A stretch of 64,000 nucleotides of DNA from Lachnospira hominis (ex Liu et al. 2021) (GTDB lineage: Bacteria > Bacillota > Clostridia > Lachnospirales > Lachnospiraceae). The stretch spans positions 186,001-250,000 of the forward strand of contig NZ_JACOPD010000005.1 of assembly GCF_014287955.1 (NCBI RefSeq), read 5' to 3'. The notes under the pieces were generated by a model. That model worked only from the letters and a program-made list of their open reading frames with translations, was not told the DNA's origin and searched no databases. Below, piece after piece: positions 19,138 to 27,995 of the stretch; positions within the stretch are counted from its first letter, which is position 1; each line of letters starts with the position of its first letter. A program made the position numbers and the translations under genes.

Positions 19138-19168
19138 AGCTCCAAGTCTTCGGATTTGGAGCTTTTTT
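19138..19168 (+). terminator. Intrinsic terminator after rpmA
   Basis: An 11-bp stem (19138-19148 with 19153-19163, one G-U pair) closes a TTCG loop flanked by C and G, a very stable tetraloop. Six T residues follow immediately. Confidence 0.95.
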
Positions 19169-19194
19169 ACCTTATATAATCCGTGTGATAAAAT
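19166..19194 (+). promoter_or_regulatory. Probable obgE promoter
   Basis: TTTACC at 19166-19171, 17 bases, then TGATAAAAT with an extended TG motif and -10 TAAAAT at 19189-19194. It lies directly after the rpmA terminator, where obgE needs a new start. A TATAAT at 19175-19180 is an alternative -10 but has no matching -35. Confidence 0.45.
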
Positions 19195-19252
19195 AAATAA
19201 CGGAATTTTTTATATAACAGAACAGGCAAAATAATTACAGAGGAGGTCATTT

Positions 19253-20548
19253 ATGTTTGCAGACAGAGCAAGAATTTTTATAAAATCCGGCAAAGGCGGC
19301 GACGGACATGTAAGTTTCCGACGTGAACTGTATGTTCCTGATGGCGGTCCTGATGGTGGTAACGGCGGCAAAGGCGGCGATATTATATTTGAAGTTGACA
19401 AGGGACTTAACACTCTCGGAGACTTCAGACATAACAGCAAATATATTGCAAAAAGCGGTGAAGAGGGTGGAAAGAGACGCTGTACAGGCAGAGACGGTGA
19501 AGATCTGGTAATAAAAGTTCCGGAAGGAACTGTTATATATGACGATGAGAGTAGAAAAGTAATTGCCGATATGTCAAATGACAATCTGCGTGAGGTAATC
19601 TTAAAAGGCGGCCGTGGTGGCAAAGGAAATATGAATTATGCAACATCAACAATGCAGGCCCCACAGTATGCACAGCCTGGCCAGGATGCACAGGAACTAT
19701 GGGTGCGTCTTGAATTAAAGGTTATTGCCGATGTTGGTCTTGTAGGTTTTCCTAACGTAGGTAAGTCAACACTTCTTTCAAGAGTAACTAATGCACGCCC
19801 TAAGATTGCAAATTATCATTTTACGACACTTAATCCTAATCTTGGTGTTGTTGACCTTGATGGTGGAAGAGGATTTGTAATTGCTGATATTCCGGGACTT
19901 ATTGAGGGAGCATCTGAAGGTGTTGGTCTTGGACATGAGTTTTTACGCCACATAGAGAGAACTAAAGTTATAATTCACATGGTTGATGCAGCTTCAACAG
20001 AAGGAAGAGACCCTGTCGCTGACATCAAGGCAATTAATGAAGAGTTAAGGGCATATAATCCTGAACTCTTAAAACGTCCACAGGTTATTGCAGCAAATAA
20101 AATTGATGCAATATACACAGACGATGAAACAGAAAATCCAGTCGATGTAATCAAAAAAGCCTTTGAACCTGAAGGAATAAAAGTCTATCCAATTTCGGCA
20201 GTTACAGGTCAGGGACTTAAAGAACTTTTATATTATGTACGTGAACTTCTTGATAGTATGACAGATGAACCTGTTATGTTTGAGAAGGAACTCGATACAG
20301 ATACACTTTTTGATAATCCTAATGAAGCATTTTATGTTGAAAAAGATGATAAAGGCGTTTATGTTGTATCAGGCCCAAGAATCGACAGAATGCTTGGATA
20401 TACTAATCTTGAATCTGAGAAAGGCTTTAATTTCTTCCAGAAGTTCCTTCGTCAGACAGGTATTTTAAAGCAGCTTAAAGAGCTTGGTGTCCAGGAGGGT
20501 GATACTGTAAGAGTTGGCGACTATCTTGAATTTGATTACTACGATTAA
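19253..20548 (+). CDS. obgE: Obg GTPase (ribosome assembly)
   Basis: The 431-residue protein shows the three Obg domains: the glycine-rich OBG fold (1-158), the G domain with P-loop GFPNVGKS (165-172), DIPG (212-215) and NKID (282-285), and a C-terminal OCT domain (about 350-428). It assists late 50S assembly and links GTP/ppGpp status to growth. It leads obgE-yhbY-nadD-yqeK-rsfS, most of which act on the large subunit. GAGGAGG precedes the ATG. Confidence 0.97.
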   Translation: MFADRARIFIKSGKGGDGHVSFRRELYVPDGGPDGGNGGKGGDIIFEVDKGLNTLGDFRHNSKYIAKSGEEGGKRRCTGRDGEDLVIKVPEGTVIYDDESRKVIADMSNDNLREVILKGGRGGKGNMNYATSTMQAPQYAQPGQDAQELWVRLELKVIADVGLVGFPNVGKSTLLSRVTNARPKIANYHFTTLNPNLGVVDLDGGRGFVIADIPGLIEGASEGVGLGHEFLRHIERTKVIIHMVDAASTEGRDPVADIKAINEELRAYNPELLKRPQVIAANKIDAIYTDDETENPVDVIKKAFEPEGIKVYPISAVTGQGLKELLYYVRELLDSMTDEPVMFEKELDTDTLFDNPNEAFYVEKDDKGVYVVSGPRIDRMLGYTNLESEKGFNFFQKFLRQTGILKQLKELGVQEGDTVRVGDYLEFDYYD

Positions 20549-20589
20549 TTATAGATTATGAATGAATTGTTATTTAAAGGAGATAAAAT

Positions 20590-20895
20590 ATGACAAGCAA
20601 ACAGCGTTCTTATTTAAAGGGTCTTGCCATGACAATGGATCCGATTTTCCAGCTTGGAAAATCAAGCCTTACGCCTGAAAATACACAGGCTATTGCTGAA
20701 GCTCTTGAAGCAAGGGAACTTATAAAAATAAATGTATTGCAAAATTGTGCAGATGATCCGAATGAACTTGCACAGATTGTTGCAGAGCGTACACATTCAC
20801 AGGTTGTTCAGGTGATTGGCAAAAAGATTGTTTTATATAAAGAATCAAAAAACAAGAAAAAAATCGAACTTCCACCTGCAAATAAAAAGAACTAA
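20590..20895 (+). CDS. yhbY: CRS1-YhbY (CRM) RNA-binding protein
   Basis: A 101-residue single-domain CRM protein with the family landmarks KGLAMTMDPIFQLGKSSLT and the loop VQVIGKKIVLYK. YhbY associates with pre-50S particles. It follows obgE with its own AAAGGAG, and the C-terminus ends in a lysine-rich tail. Confidence 0.93.
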   Translation: MTSKQRSYLKGLAMTMDPIFQLGKSSLTPENTQAIAEALEARELIKINVLQNCADDPNELAQIVAERTHSQVVQVIGKKIVLYKESKNKKKIELPPANKKN

Positions 20896-20921
20896 TAATA
20901 GATTTAATAAAGGAATTGAAT

Positions 20922-21551
20922 ATGAATTCTGATATTATATGTGTATTTGGTGGGACATTTAACCCTGTCCATACAGGACATATCGAGATTGCCCGTCATG
21001 TTCACAGCCAGTTTAATCTTGACAAAATTCTTATAATGCCAAGTGGCAATCCGTCATCATATAAAGACACAAGTCTTATTGCGGATGCCAAAGACAGATG
21101 CAATATGATTTCACTTTCAATAAAAGATTATCCTTATATGGAACTTTCCGAGCTTGAAGTAAAACGTCCCGGAAGAACATATACGTGTGATACATTAAAA
21201 ATACTGAAAGAGAAATATAATCTGATTTATTTTATTATAGGTGCGGATTCACTGTTTTCTATAGATAAATGGTATCACGCTGATTATGTAATGAAAAACT
21301 GTCATCTTCTTGTCGCAAACAGGGACAATCTGGATGATGAAATGATTAAACAGCGTATAGAATTTCTTAAAAATACGTATGGAGCTTTAATAGATATTAT
21401 TGACACACCGGCCCTGCCATATAGTTCCACTGTTATACGTGAAAATTTAAAAAATGGCGTGTCTGTTGAGAAAATGATAAATCCAGCCGTTTATGATTAT
21501 ATAATGAAGCATGGTCTGTATGGTGTTAAAAGTTCCAAATTGGAGGAATAA
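20922..21551 (+). CDS. nadD: Nicotinate-nucleotide adenylyltransferase
   Basis: The 209-residue enzyme adenylates nicotinate mononucleotide in NAD synthesis. The nucleotidyltransferase motif GGTFNPVHTGH lies at 10-20, and the C-terminal SSTVIREN replaces the usual ISSTxIR motif. The ATG at 20922 with AAAGGA upstream is preferred to a TTG at 20916. nadD-yqeK-rsfS is a conserved Firmicute order. Confidence 0.95.
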   Translation: MNSDIICVFGGTFNPVHTGHIEIARHVHSQFNLDKILIMPSGNPSSYKDTSLIADAKDRCNMISLSIKDYPYMELSELEVKRPGRTYTCDTLKILKEKYNLIYFIIGADSLFSIDKWYHADYVMKNCHLLVANRDNLDDEMIKQRIEFLKNTYGALIDIIDTPALPYSSTVIRENLKNGVSVEKMINPAVYDYIMKHGLYGVKSSKLEE

Positions 21552-21556
21552 CTGTA

Positions 21557-22144
21557 ATGGATAACGAATATATACAAGCACTCCGGAAAGAGGTAAAAAA
21601 GGAATTTACAGCGGATAAAGCACGTTACTGGCATACAATAGGTGTTGCAGAGACAAGTGCATGTCTTGCAATGCGTTATGGTGTCGATATGCAGAAAGCA
21701 TTTACGGCAGGACTTCTTCATGATTGTGCCAAATGTTATTCGGATGAACAGCTGATTGAGATATGTGAGAGCAACAATATTGAAATCACGCAGGCAGAAC
21801 GTCTGAGTCCATATCTTTTACATGCAAAAGCCGGGGCTTTTTTTGCCGGTACAAAATATGGCATCGATGATGAAGATATATGCAATGCAATCAGATATCA
21901 CAGCACAGGTCATCCCGGCATGACACCACTTGAGGAGATTGTGTTTATTGCAGATTATATGGAACCTTTGCGAAATAAGGCAGACAATCTTGATGAAATA
22001 CGGGCCCTTGTTTTTAAAGATATAAAAGAGGCAATATATCGTGTAACATTAAGCACAATTGAGTATTTAAAAAAACGGAATAAACCAATAGATCCACTCA
22101 CACAGGAAACGTGTGACTATTATAAAAGTACAGGAGGTTTTTAA
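21557..22144 (+). CDS. yqeK: HD-domain Ap4A hydrolase YqeK
   Basis: A 195-residue HD phosphohydrolase with H26, the HD pair H55-D56 (GLLHDCAK) and H88. YqeK-type enzymes hydrolyse diadenosine tetraphosphate symmetrically to ADP using an iron site. The start follows GGAGG six bases after nadD, and the stop abuts rsfS directly, so translation is coupled. Confidence 0.93.
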   Translation: MDNEYIQALRKEVKKEFTADKARYWHTIGVAETSACLAMRYGVDMQKAFTAGLLHDCAKCYSDEQLIEICESNNIEITQAERLSPYLLHAKAGAFFAGTKYGIDDEDICNAIRYHSTGHPGMTPLEEIVFIADYMEPLRNKADNLDEIRALVFKDIKEAIYRVTLSTIEYLKKRNKPIDPLTQETCDYYKSTGGF

Positions 22145-22501
22145 ATGGCCGATTCAAAATCAAAAGAGATGGTAAAGGCAGCCATCGAGGCAATGAAAGA
22201 CAAAAAAGCAGAGGACATCAGAGTTATAGATATCAGTAATGTATCAGTTATTGCGGATTATTTTATAATAGCAAATGGAAATAACCCTAATCAGGTTCAG
22301 GCTATTGTAGATAATGTTGAAGAACAGTTATATAAAGCAGGATTTGCAGATCCTAAAGTTGAGGGATATAACAGTGCAAGCTGGATTCTTCTTGATTATG
22401 AAGATGTAATTATACATGTATTTTCAAAGGAAGACAGACTTTTCTATAATCTTGAAAGAATATGGCGTGACGGAATTGAAGTCAATCCTGAAGAAATCTA
22501 G
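22145..22501 (+). CDS. rsfS: Ribosome silencing factor RsfS
   Basis: This 118-residue RsfS/YbeB homologue (DUF143) has the typical VIDISNVSVIADYFIIANG and GYNSASWILLDYEDVIIHVF segments. RsfS binds L14 and blocks subunit joining when nutrients are low. The ATG immediately follows the yqeK TAA, with GGAGG inside yqeK. A hairpin terminator closes the operon. Confidence 0.95.
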   Translation: MADSKSKEMVKAAIEAMKDKKAEDIRVIDISNVSVIADYFIIANGNNPNQVQAIVDNVEEQLYKAGFADPKVEGYNSASWILLDYEDVIIHVFSKEDRLFYNLERIWRDGIEVNPEEI

Positions 22502-22536
22502 AAAAACTAATATAAACAAAAATATAATATAGATAA

Positions 22537-22578
22537 AAATCAGCCACCTGCAATTATAATGCTGCAGGTGGCTGATTT
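22537..22578. terminator. Bidirectional terminator between rsfS and lexA
   Basis: A perfect 16-bp inverted repeat (22537-22552 with 22563-22578) with a 10-base loop. On the minus strand it runs straight into a T run, so it serves lexA well; on the plus strand it is followed by a less pure T-rich stretch, serving rsfS. Confidence 0.9.
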
Positions 22579-22619
22579 GTGTTTTATTATAGCGAATATA
22601 AAAATGTCTGTGCCTGTAT

Positions 22620-23246
22620 TTATAATCCTGAATTGTCGATTCTTATTACGCCAATTACTTTTCCGATAATCTCACAGTTGTCTACAATAATAGGATCCAT
22701 GTAATCATTTTCAGGCTGAAGACGTATGTGTCCTTCTTCTTTGTAAAAACGCTTAACTGTGGCAGAATCATCGACAAGTGCTACAACCATTTCTCCGTTA
22801 TGTGCAGTGTTCTGTCTGCTTACAATAATATTATCTCCATCATAAATTCCGGCGTTAATCATACTTTCGCCTTTTACAGTAAGCATAAAAAGTTCTGTAT
22901 TCGGCATAAATTCCGCAGGAATAGGAAAGTAGCTTAGTATATTCTCCACGGCAAGAATCGGCTCACCGGCAGCTACACGTCCTACAAGCGGAACATTAAT
23001 AACTTCACGTCTTGTAAGATTAAAGTTATCATCAATAATCTCTATAGCTCTTGGCTTAGTAGGGTCTCTTCTTATATATCCATTTTTTTCAAGTGTTTCA
23101 AGATGTGCGTGAACAGATGAAGTTGACTTCAGATTGACAGCTTCACATATGTCACGTACTGATGGCGGATAACCTTTATTTAAAATCTGAGACTTGATAT
23201 ATTCAAGAATCTCAGTCTGTTTTTTTGTAATTCTTCCATATGCCAT
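22620..23246 (-). CDS. lexA: SOS repressor LexA
   Basis: A 208-residue LexA with an N-terminal winged helix (about 1-68) and a C-terminal S24 autoprotease domain. The self-cleavage bond is A93-G94, and the Ser/Lys dyad is S128 (GESM) and K165. RecA-bound single-strand DNA triggers its cleavage and derepression. The ATG at 23246 has GGGAGG eight bases upstream; the longer in-frame start at 23279 would place that site inside the protein. It is divergent from yneA, the arrangement found in Bacillus. Confidence 0.97.
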   Translation of the reverse strand: MAYGRITKKQTEILEYIKSQILNKGYPPSVRDICEAVNLKSTSSVHAHLETLEKNGYIRRDPTKPRAIEIIDDNFNLTRREVINVPLVGRVAAGEPILAVENILSYFPIPAEFMPNTELFMLTVKGESMINAGIYDGDNIIVSRQNTAHNGEMVVALVDDSATVKRFYKEEGHIRLQPENDYMDPIIVDNCEIIGKVIGVIRIDNSGL

Positions 23247-23299
23247 TAAACATACCTCCCAGTTAATTCGTTTATCCATAAAATATAATATTTTTGTTT

Positions 23300-23328
23300 A
23301 TTATAACATTTAAAATGTAAAAAATCAA
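23300..23328 (-). promoter_or_regulatory. Probable lexA promoter
   Basis: On the minus strand, TTGATT (23328-23323), a 17-base spacer and TATAAT (23305-23300). A near-consensus LexA box lies 12 bases upstream of the -35 (23340-23351), consistent with autoregulation. Confidence 0.7.
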
Positions 23329-23339
23329 ACAAATTTTCC

Positions 23340-23438
23340 GAAAAAATGTTCGATTTTTTACTTGAATTATATTGACAAACAAATGTTCTTATTCTATAAT
23401 CCAAGCATAAACAGAACATTTATTCGGAACAACTGTTC
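23340..23438. promoter_or_regulatory. Cluster of LexA (SOS) boxes
   Basis: Four GAAC-N4-GTTC-like sites occur in 99 bases: 23340-23351 (GAAA-N4-GTTC), 23377-23388 (AAAC-N4-GTTC, inside the yneA promoter spacer), 23414-23425 (GAAC-N4-ATTC) and 23427-23438 (GAAC-N4-GTTC, exact core). The Gram-positive LexA consensus is GAAC-N4-GTTC. The exact site and the promoter-embedded site are the best supported. Confidence 0.75.
23372..23400 (+). promoter_or_regulatory. Sigma-A promoter of the yneA-like gene
   Basis: A perfect TTGACA (23372-23377), 17-base spacer, TATAAT (23395-23400). A LexA-like box occupies the spacer and two more follow the start site near 23407, so a strong promoter would be held off until SOS induction. 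Confidence 0.9.
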
Positions 23439-23505
23439 ATGGATGCTTATTTATATAGTTATATTTATGGTTTTTACATTTTTATTTTTTGAGGAGGTTT
23501 TTATT

Positions 23506-23850
23506 ATGATGAACAATAAGAGAAGACATTCACGCAGGAGATGGTTACATTTATCAGCAAAGAAGACTTTAATAACTATTGTGCTTGCTGTTATTATGGT
23601 GGCTGCTATAAGTATTTATGGAATAATAATTGTGAATGCATCTAATTCTAATCCGGAGAAATCACAGACGCAGCGTTTCTATACGAGTATTACAGTGCAG
23701 CCTGATGATACACTTTGGAATATCGCAGATTCTTATGCTTCAGATGGTGAGAGCCATCAGCAGTATATCAATGCAGTAAAGTCACTTAATAATATGACAG
23801 ATGATACTATTTATTCGGGACAGAATATAGTTATATATTATACAAAATGA
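23506..23850 (+). CDS. yneA: YneA-like SOS cell-division inhibitor with LysM domain
   Basis: The 114-residue protein has a very basic N-terminus (RRHSRRRW), one transmembrane helix (about 24-43) and a C-terminal LysM peptidoglycan-binding domain (about 60-112). This matches YneA, which is made during the SOS response, anchored in the membrane, and delays septation. Position (divergent from lexA) and promoter boxes support the call more than sequence identity. GAGGAGG lies eight bases before the ATG; a longer frame from 23362 would start inside the promoter and is rejected. Confidence 0.85.
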   Translation: MMNNKRRHSRRRWLHLSAKKTLITIVLAVIMVAAISIYGIIIVNASNSNPEKSQTQRFYTSITVQPDDTLWNIADSYASDGESHQQYINAVKSLNNMTDDTIYSGQNIVIYYTK

Positions 23851-23926
23851 TACCCTGGCATGTAGTGTATGAATAGGATGGACACGAATGAAAGGCTATG
23901 ATTGTATGGACTTTGGATATTTTATC

Positions 23927-23935
23927 TGATATAAT
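23927..23935 (+). promoter_or_regulatory. Extended -10 promoter of the DEAD-box gene
   Basis: TGATATAAT, a TG-extended -10 element, about 40 bases before the helicase start. No good -35 is found at 16-18 bases, as is usual for extended -10 promoters. The 123-base gap after yneA otherwise shows nothing. Confidence 0.45.
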
Positions 23936-23973
23936 TTATACAGTAATATATTATATAATAATCGGAGTTTAAT

Positions 23974-25113
23974 ATGACATTTAAAGATTTATTAATAAAA
24001 CCTGAATTAATTGACGCATTACAGGTTCAAAATATAACACAGCCTACACAGATACAGTGTAAAGCAGCAAAGCCGGTTTTTGATGGAAGAGATATGATAG
24101 CATGTTCGAGCACCGGAAGCGGCAAGACACTTGCATATCTGCTTCCTGTTTTATCGTCAGTTGATTTCGCTGAGAACACACTTCAGGCACTTGTTTTAGT
24201 ACCAACGCAGGAACTGGCATCACAGGTTAATAAGCAGATTCAGCTCTTGTTTGATAATATGCATTCAGATGCACATACACTTATGTTGATTGGTGACGGA
24301 AATATTACACGTCAGATTGAAAGTCTGAAGATTAAGCCTGTAATTGCTGTTGCAACACCATCCAGAGCTGCTCAGCTTATAAGAATGAAGAAGTTAAAAG
24401 TTCATAATGTAAAGACACTTATACTTGATGAAGCCGATAAGCTTATGGATAAAACATATCTTGAGAGCATTATTTTCATAAGAAAGTCTCTTATGAAAAG
24501 AACACAGGTTCTCTTATTTTCAGCAAGTATAAGTAACAAGACAATAAAGCAGGCTAATACAATAACTTATAATCCTGTTATATATGAATTGTCAAAGGAA
24601 AATAAAGAACTTATACCTAAAACAATAAAACATATATTTATAATATCAGACCGTCGTGAACGAATTGAGACACTTCGTAAGATTGCGAAAGCTGTTAATT
24701 CAGATAAAACAATGATATTTATTAATACAAAGTACGACCTTGAAGAATCATTACAGAAATTACAATATCATAATTACAATGTTGCGGCATTAGCAGGTAA
24801 TATAGATAAACAGTCTAAGAAAAAAGCTGTTGAAGATTTTCAAAATGGCAGACTTCAATATCTATTGGCAACGGATGTTGCTGCAAGAGGATTACAGATT
24901 GATCATGTATCAACAGTTATTAATGTGAATCTTCCGGAAGAACCAACAGAATATCTTCACCGTGCCGGCAGATGCGGACGTAACAACGAACAGGGATTGT
25001 GTATATCAATCATAACTGAGAATGAATTAAATAAGATTAAAAAATATCAGAAAGCATTCAATATAAACATTGTCCAGAAACGTTTGTACAATGGAAAAAT
25101 TGTTTCAAAATAA
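23974..25113 (+). CDS. DEAD-box RNA helicase
   Basis: A compact 379-residue superfamily 2 helicase. Motif I reads SSTGSGKT (45-52), motif II DEAD (152-155), motif III is SAS instead of SAT (183-185), and motif VI HRAGRCGR (329-336). It stops soon after the helicase core, without a C-terminal RNA-binding extension, so specificity probably comes from partners. Likely roles are rRNA or mRNA remodelling. A weak hairpin follows the stop. Confidence 0.93.
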   Translation: MTFKDLLIKPELIDALQVQNITQPTQIQCKAAKPVFDGRDMIACSSTGSGKTLAYLLPVLSSVDFAENTLQALVLVPTQELASQVNKQIQLLFDNMHSDAHTLMLIGDGNITRQIESLKIKPVIAVATPSRAAQLIRMKKLKVHNVKTLILDEADKLMDKTYLESIIFIRKSLMKRTQVLLFSASISNKTIKQANTITYNPVIYELSKENKELIPKTIKHIFIISDRRERIETLRKIAKAVNSDKTMIFINTKYDLEESLQKLQYHNYNVAALAGNIDKQSKKKAVEDFQNGRLQYLLATDVAARGLQIDHVSTVINVNLPEEPTEYLHRAGRCGRNNEQGLCISIITENELNKIKKYQKAFNINIVQKRLYNGKIVSK

Positions 25114-25130
25114 TGTAATGTTATAAAAAT

Positions 25131-25165
25131 ATATATACCCATGCAGAACATGCACGGGTATATAT
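25131..25165 (+). terminator. Hairpin downstream of the DEAD-box gene
   Basis: A perfect 10-bp stem (25131-25140 with 25156-25165) and 15-base loop, 18 bases after the stop. It is followed by TAATTCATT and not by a pure T run, so it may be a weak terminator. Confidence 0.5.
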
Positions 25166-25235
25166 TAATTCATTATTCTAACTTCGTTAAACTGGAGTTT
25201 GGCGAAGTGATGTATGTGTGATTAAGGAGGCTATT

Positions 25236-26297
25236 ATGGCAGCAAGTAAGACTTATGCTGAACAACAGAATATAAAATATGCCCAGAAGATAAATGAACT
25301 GCTTAAAATATTTCCGGAATTCTGTCGTGAGTATTTTAACAGTCTCGAGTATTCAAAACAGCCGCGTACACGTCTTGCATATGCAAGAGATCTGAAAACA
25401 TTTTTTGAGTTTCTGATAGCAGAATTTCCACAGTACAGTAATTATCAGATAAGTGATTTTACTCTTCATGATATTGAAAGTGTCACCGGACAGGATATTT
25501 CTGATTATTTAAGATATATGAAGGTTTATGATAAGGATGGAACGACTGTCACTAATGATGAACGTGCTGCAAAGCGTAAATTATGCTCATTAAGACGTTT
25601 TTATGGTTACTATTACAGATATGAGCTGATATCAAATAATCCGTCCCTGAAGGTTGATATGCCTAAAATTCACGATAAAGCAATTACACGTCTTGATGTA
25701 AATGAGGTTGCTGAACTTCTTGATAATGTTGAAAATGGCAATAAGCTGACAACGGCACAGTTAAGGACACACGAAAAATTAAAATGCAGGGATTTAGCAC
25801 TTCTTACTCTTCTACTTGGTACAGGTATCCGTGTATCAGAGTGTGTAGGACTTGATATTAATGATGTTGATTTTGATAATGACAGAATTAAAGTCGTAAG
25901 AAAAGGTGGTTCGGAAAGCTTTGTTTACTTTGGCGATGAAGTACGTGCGGCACTGCTTGATTATATGGAAGAACGCAAACAGATGAATCCTGATTCAGGA
26001 CATGAAAATGCACTTTTTATTTCTTCAAAAAATAAAAGGCTTTGTGTACGTTCGGTTGAACTTCTTGTTAAAAAATATGCTTCTACCGTAACAACTGTCA
26101 AGCATATAACACCACATAAATTAAGAAGTACATATGGTACCAATCTTTATCAGGCAAGCAAGGACATTTACCTTGTTGCTGATGTTCTTGGTCATAAAGA
26201 CGTCAATACTACAAGAAAGCATTATGCAGAGATTGTCGATGAAAATAAACGCAGTGCACGAAATATTGTACGTCTGCGTACAGAGGCTGATGATTAA
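25236..26297 (+). CDS. Tyrosine recombinase, XerC/XerD-like
   Basis: The 353-residue site-specific recombinase has an N-terminal SAM-like core-binding domain and a C-terminal catalytic domain. The full active set is visible: R199 (GTGIRVSE), K223 (VRKGG), H294-x2-R297 (HKLRS), H320 (LGHKD) and nucleophile Y330 (HYAE). Size and motifs fit a chromosome-dimer recombinase better than a phage integrase, and there is no cargo, att repeat or tRNA next to it. AAGGAGG precedes the ATG at 25236; a GTG at 25218 is less likely. Confidence 0.9.
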   Translation: MAASKTYAEQQNIKYAQKINELLKIFPEFCREYFNSLEYSKQPRTRLAYARDLKTFFEFLIAEFPQYSNYQISDFTLHDIESVTGQDISDYLRYMKVYDKDGTTVTNDERAAKRKLCSLRRFYGYYYRYELISNNPSLKVDMPKIHDKAITRLDVNEVAELLDNVENGNKLTTAQLRTHEKLKCRDLALLTLLLGTGIRVSECVGLDINDVDFDNDRIKVVRKGGSESFVYFGDEVRAALLDYMEERKQMNPDSGHENALFISSKNKRLCVRSVELLVKKYASTVTTVKHITPHKLRSTYGTNLYQASKDIYLVADVLGHKDVNTTRKHYAEIVDENKRSARNIVRLRTEADD

Positions 26298-26320
26298 AAT
26301 GACTAATGATAAATAACAAT

Positions 26321-26361
26321 AAAAATTCCTGTCTGATTTATTAAGTCGGACAGGAATTTTT
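26321..26361. terminator. Bidirectional terminator between recombinase and putP
   Basis: An inverted repeat of 13 perfect pairs extending to 16 (26321-26336 with 26346-26361), flanked by an A run on the left and a T run on the right. It is a textbook terminator for both convergent genes. Confidence 0.95.
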
Positions 26362-26375
26362 GTATTTAAAATATA

Positions 26376-27908
26376 TTATGCATTAATTTCAATTGCTCTT
26401 ACTTCATCATATTTATCAAGAACTTCTTTTGAAGGGGCTTTTGTGAGAAGACTCACAACAACATTTACGATAATTGCAACGATAAATGCCGGTAATAATT
26501 CATATATTGCAAAGACACCGCCAAATCCTGATATTACATATTTCCAAAGGAATATCATAATACCGCCTGAAATCATACCTGATATTGCACCATATTTATT
26601 AGCTCTTCTCCAGAATAATGAAAGAAGGACTACAGGACCAAATGTTGCACCAAAACCGGCCCATGCAAATGATACGATTTCAAATACTGAACTGTCAGGG
26701 TTGCCGGCCATAAATACTGCTACAATTGAGATGATAACAACTGTAATTCTTGCAACAATTAAAGCTGCTTTTTCTGAAAGCTTAACACCCATACATTCTC
26801 TTACAAGATTCTGAGATATTCCGGAAGCTGCGGCAAGAAGCTGTGAATCTGCTGTTGACATTGTTGCGGCAAGAATACCGGCAAGAATAACACCGGCAGC
26901 TATGGCAGCGATTACACCATGAGTGCTTAACAGATGAGCAATTTTTACTATAATTGTCTCAGAGTTTGAACCTGTAAGAATATCAAGAGCACCTGCTTTT
27001 GACATGCCGTAACCTACAATACCGATAAATACTGCAACTGAAAGTGAAATTACAACCCAGATTGTAGCAACTCGTCTGGACAATTTTAACTTTTTCTCAT
27101 CTTCTATTGCCATGAATCTTAAAAGAATATGTGGCATACCGAAATAACCAAGTCCCCATGCAAGTGTAGAACATATTTTTAAGAAACTGTAATTGGATGC
27201 TGTACCTGTCTCGGCTGAATATGTTTTAAATAATCCAAGATAGCCCGGAAGCTGCTTTGCATTATCAACAACAGCATCAAATCCTCCGGCAACATTTATA
27301 CCGAAAACAACAACAACAATAAGTGCTACAGACATAACAATGCTCTGAATAAGGTCTGTTGTACTTGCAGCAAGGAAACCACCTAATGTACAGTAACATA
27401 CGATTACAGCAGCACTTATAACCATTGCGGGAAGATAGCTGACACCAAAAAGGCTTGAAAATAATTTACCGCATGCTGCAAAACCTGATGCTGTATAAGG
27501 CACGAAAAATACAACAATCATTATAGCTGCAATGCATGATAAGGTTTTACATCCACCGAATCTTTTCGAAAAGAAATCAGGAACTGTGAATGCATCATAT
27601 CCCTGTGAATACATACGTATTCTTTTTGCTACTATAAGCCAGTTTATGTAAGTTCCGATTGCAAGACCTATCGCTGTCCATGCTGCATCTGCTACACCTG
27701 TAAGGTAAGCAACGCCGGGAAGTCCCATTAAGAGCCAGCTGCTCATATCAGAAGCTTCGGCACTCATAGCAGTTACGAAAGGACCAAGCTTTCTTCCGCC
27801 AAGATAAAAGTCATCTGAACTTTTGTTTTTCTTGGAATATTGTATACCGATAGCAACAACAACTAATAGATATACAACAATTGATACCATAATTATAATA
27901 TCAGACAT
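26376..27908 (-). CDS. putP: Sodium/proline symporter PutP
   Basis: A 510-residue secondary transporter of the sodium:solute symporter family with about 13 transmembrane helices. The signature DDFYLGGRKLGPFVTAMS is present, and D54 and S56 (ASDMSS) match the sodium-site residues D55 and S57 of E. coli PutP. It imports proline with sodium. GGAG precedes the ATG. The proline biosynthesis genes lie 30 kb away in the same window. Confidence 0.93.
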   Translation of the reverse strand: MSDIIIMVSIVVYLLVVVAIGIQYSKKNKSSDDFYLGGRKLGPFVTAMSAEASDMSSWLLMGLPGVAYLTGVADAAWTAIGLAIGTYINWLIVAKRIRMYSQGYDAFTVPDFFSKRFGGCKTLSCIAAIMIVVFFVPYTASGFAACGKLFSSLFGVSYLPAMVISAAVIVCYCTLGGFLAASTTDLIQSIVMSVALIVVVVFGINVAGGFDAVVDNAKQLPGYLGLFKTYSAETGTASNYSFLKICSTLAWGLGYFGMPHILLRFMAIEDEKKLKLSRRVATIWVVISLSVAVFIGIVGYGMSKAGALDILTGSNSETIIVKIAHLLSTHGVIAAIAAGVILAGILAATMSTADSQLLAAASGISQNLVRECMGVKLSEKAALIVARITVVIISIVAVFMAGNPDSSVFEIVSFAWAGFGATFGPVVLLSLFWRRANKYGAISGMISGGIMIFLWKYVISGFGGVFAIYELLPAFIVAIIVNVVVSLLTKAPSKEVLDKYDEVRAIEINA

Positions 27909-27947
27909 ATTATTTCTCCATTCCTCAGTTTTTAGTTTAACTATTAA

Positions 27948-27956
27948 AGTATAACA
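27948..27956 (-). promoter_or_regulatory. Extended -10 promoter of putP
   Basis: On the minus strand TGTTATACT (27956-27948), a TG-extended -10, with only a weak -35 (TTCCTT) 17 bases upstream. It lies 39 bases before the putP start. Confidence 0.45.
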
Positions 27957-27995
27957 TAAAATTATAATAAAAGGAATAGATTTTGTTTAATAAAT

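Noticed and set aside
23362..23505. N-terminal extension of the yneA-like protein
   Set aside because: This stretch contains the promoter, LexA boxes and the GAGGAGG site, so it is upstream DNA.
25236..26297. Integrase of a genomic island
   Set aside because: No att repeats, tRNA, cargo or excisionase nearby, neighbours are housekeeping genes, and a shared terminator ties it to the normal layout.
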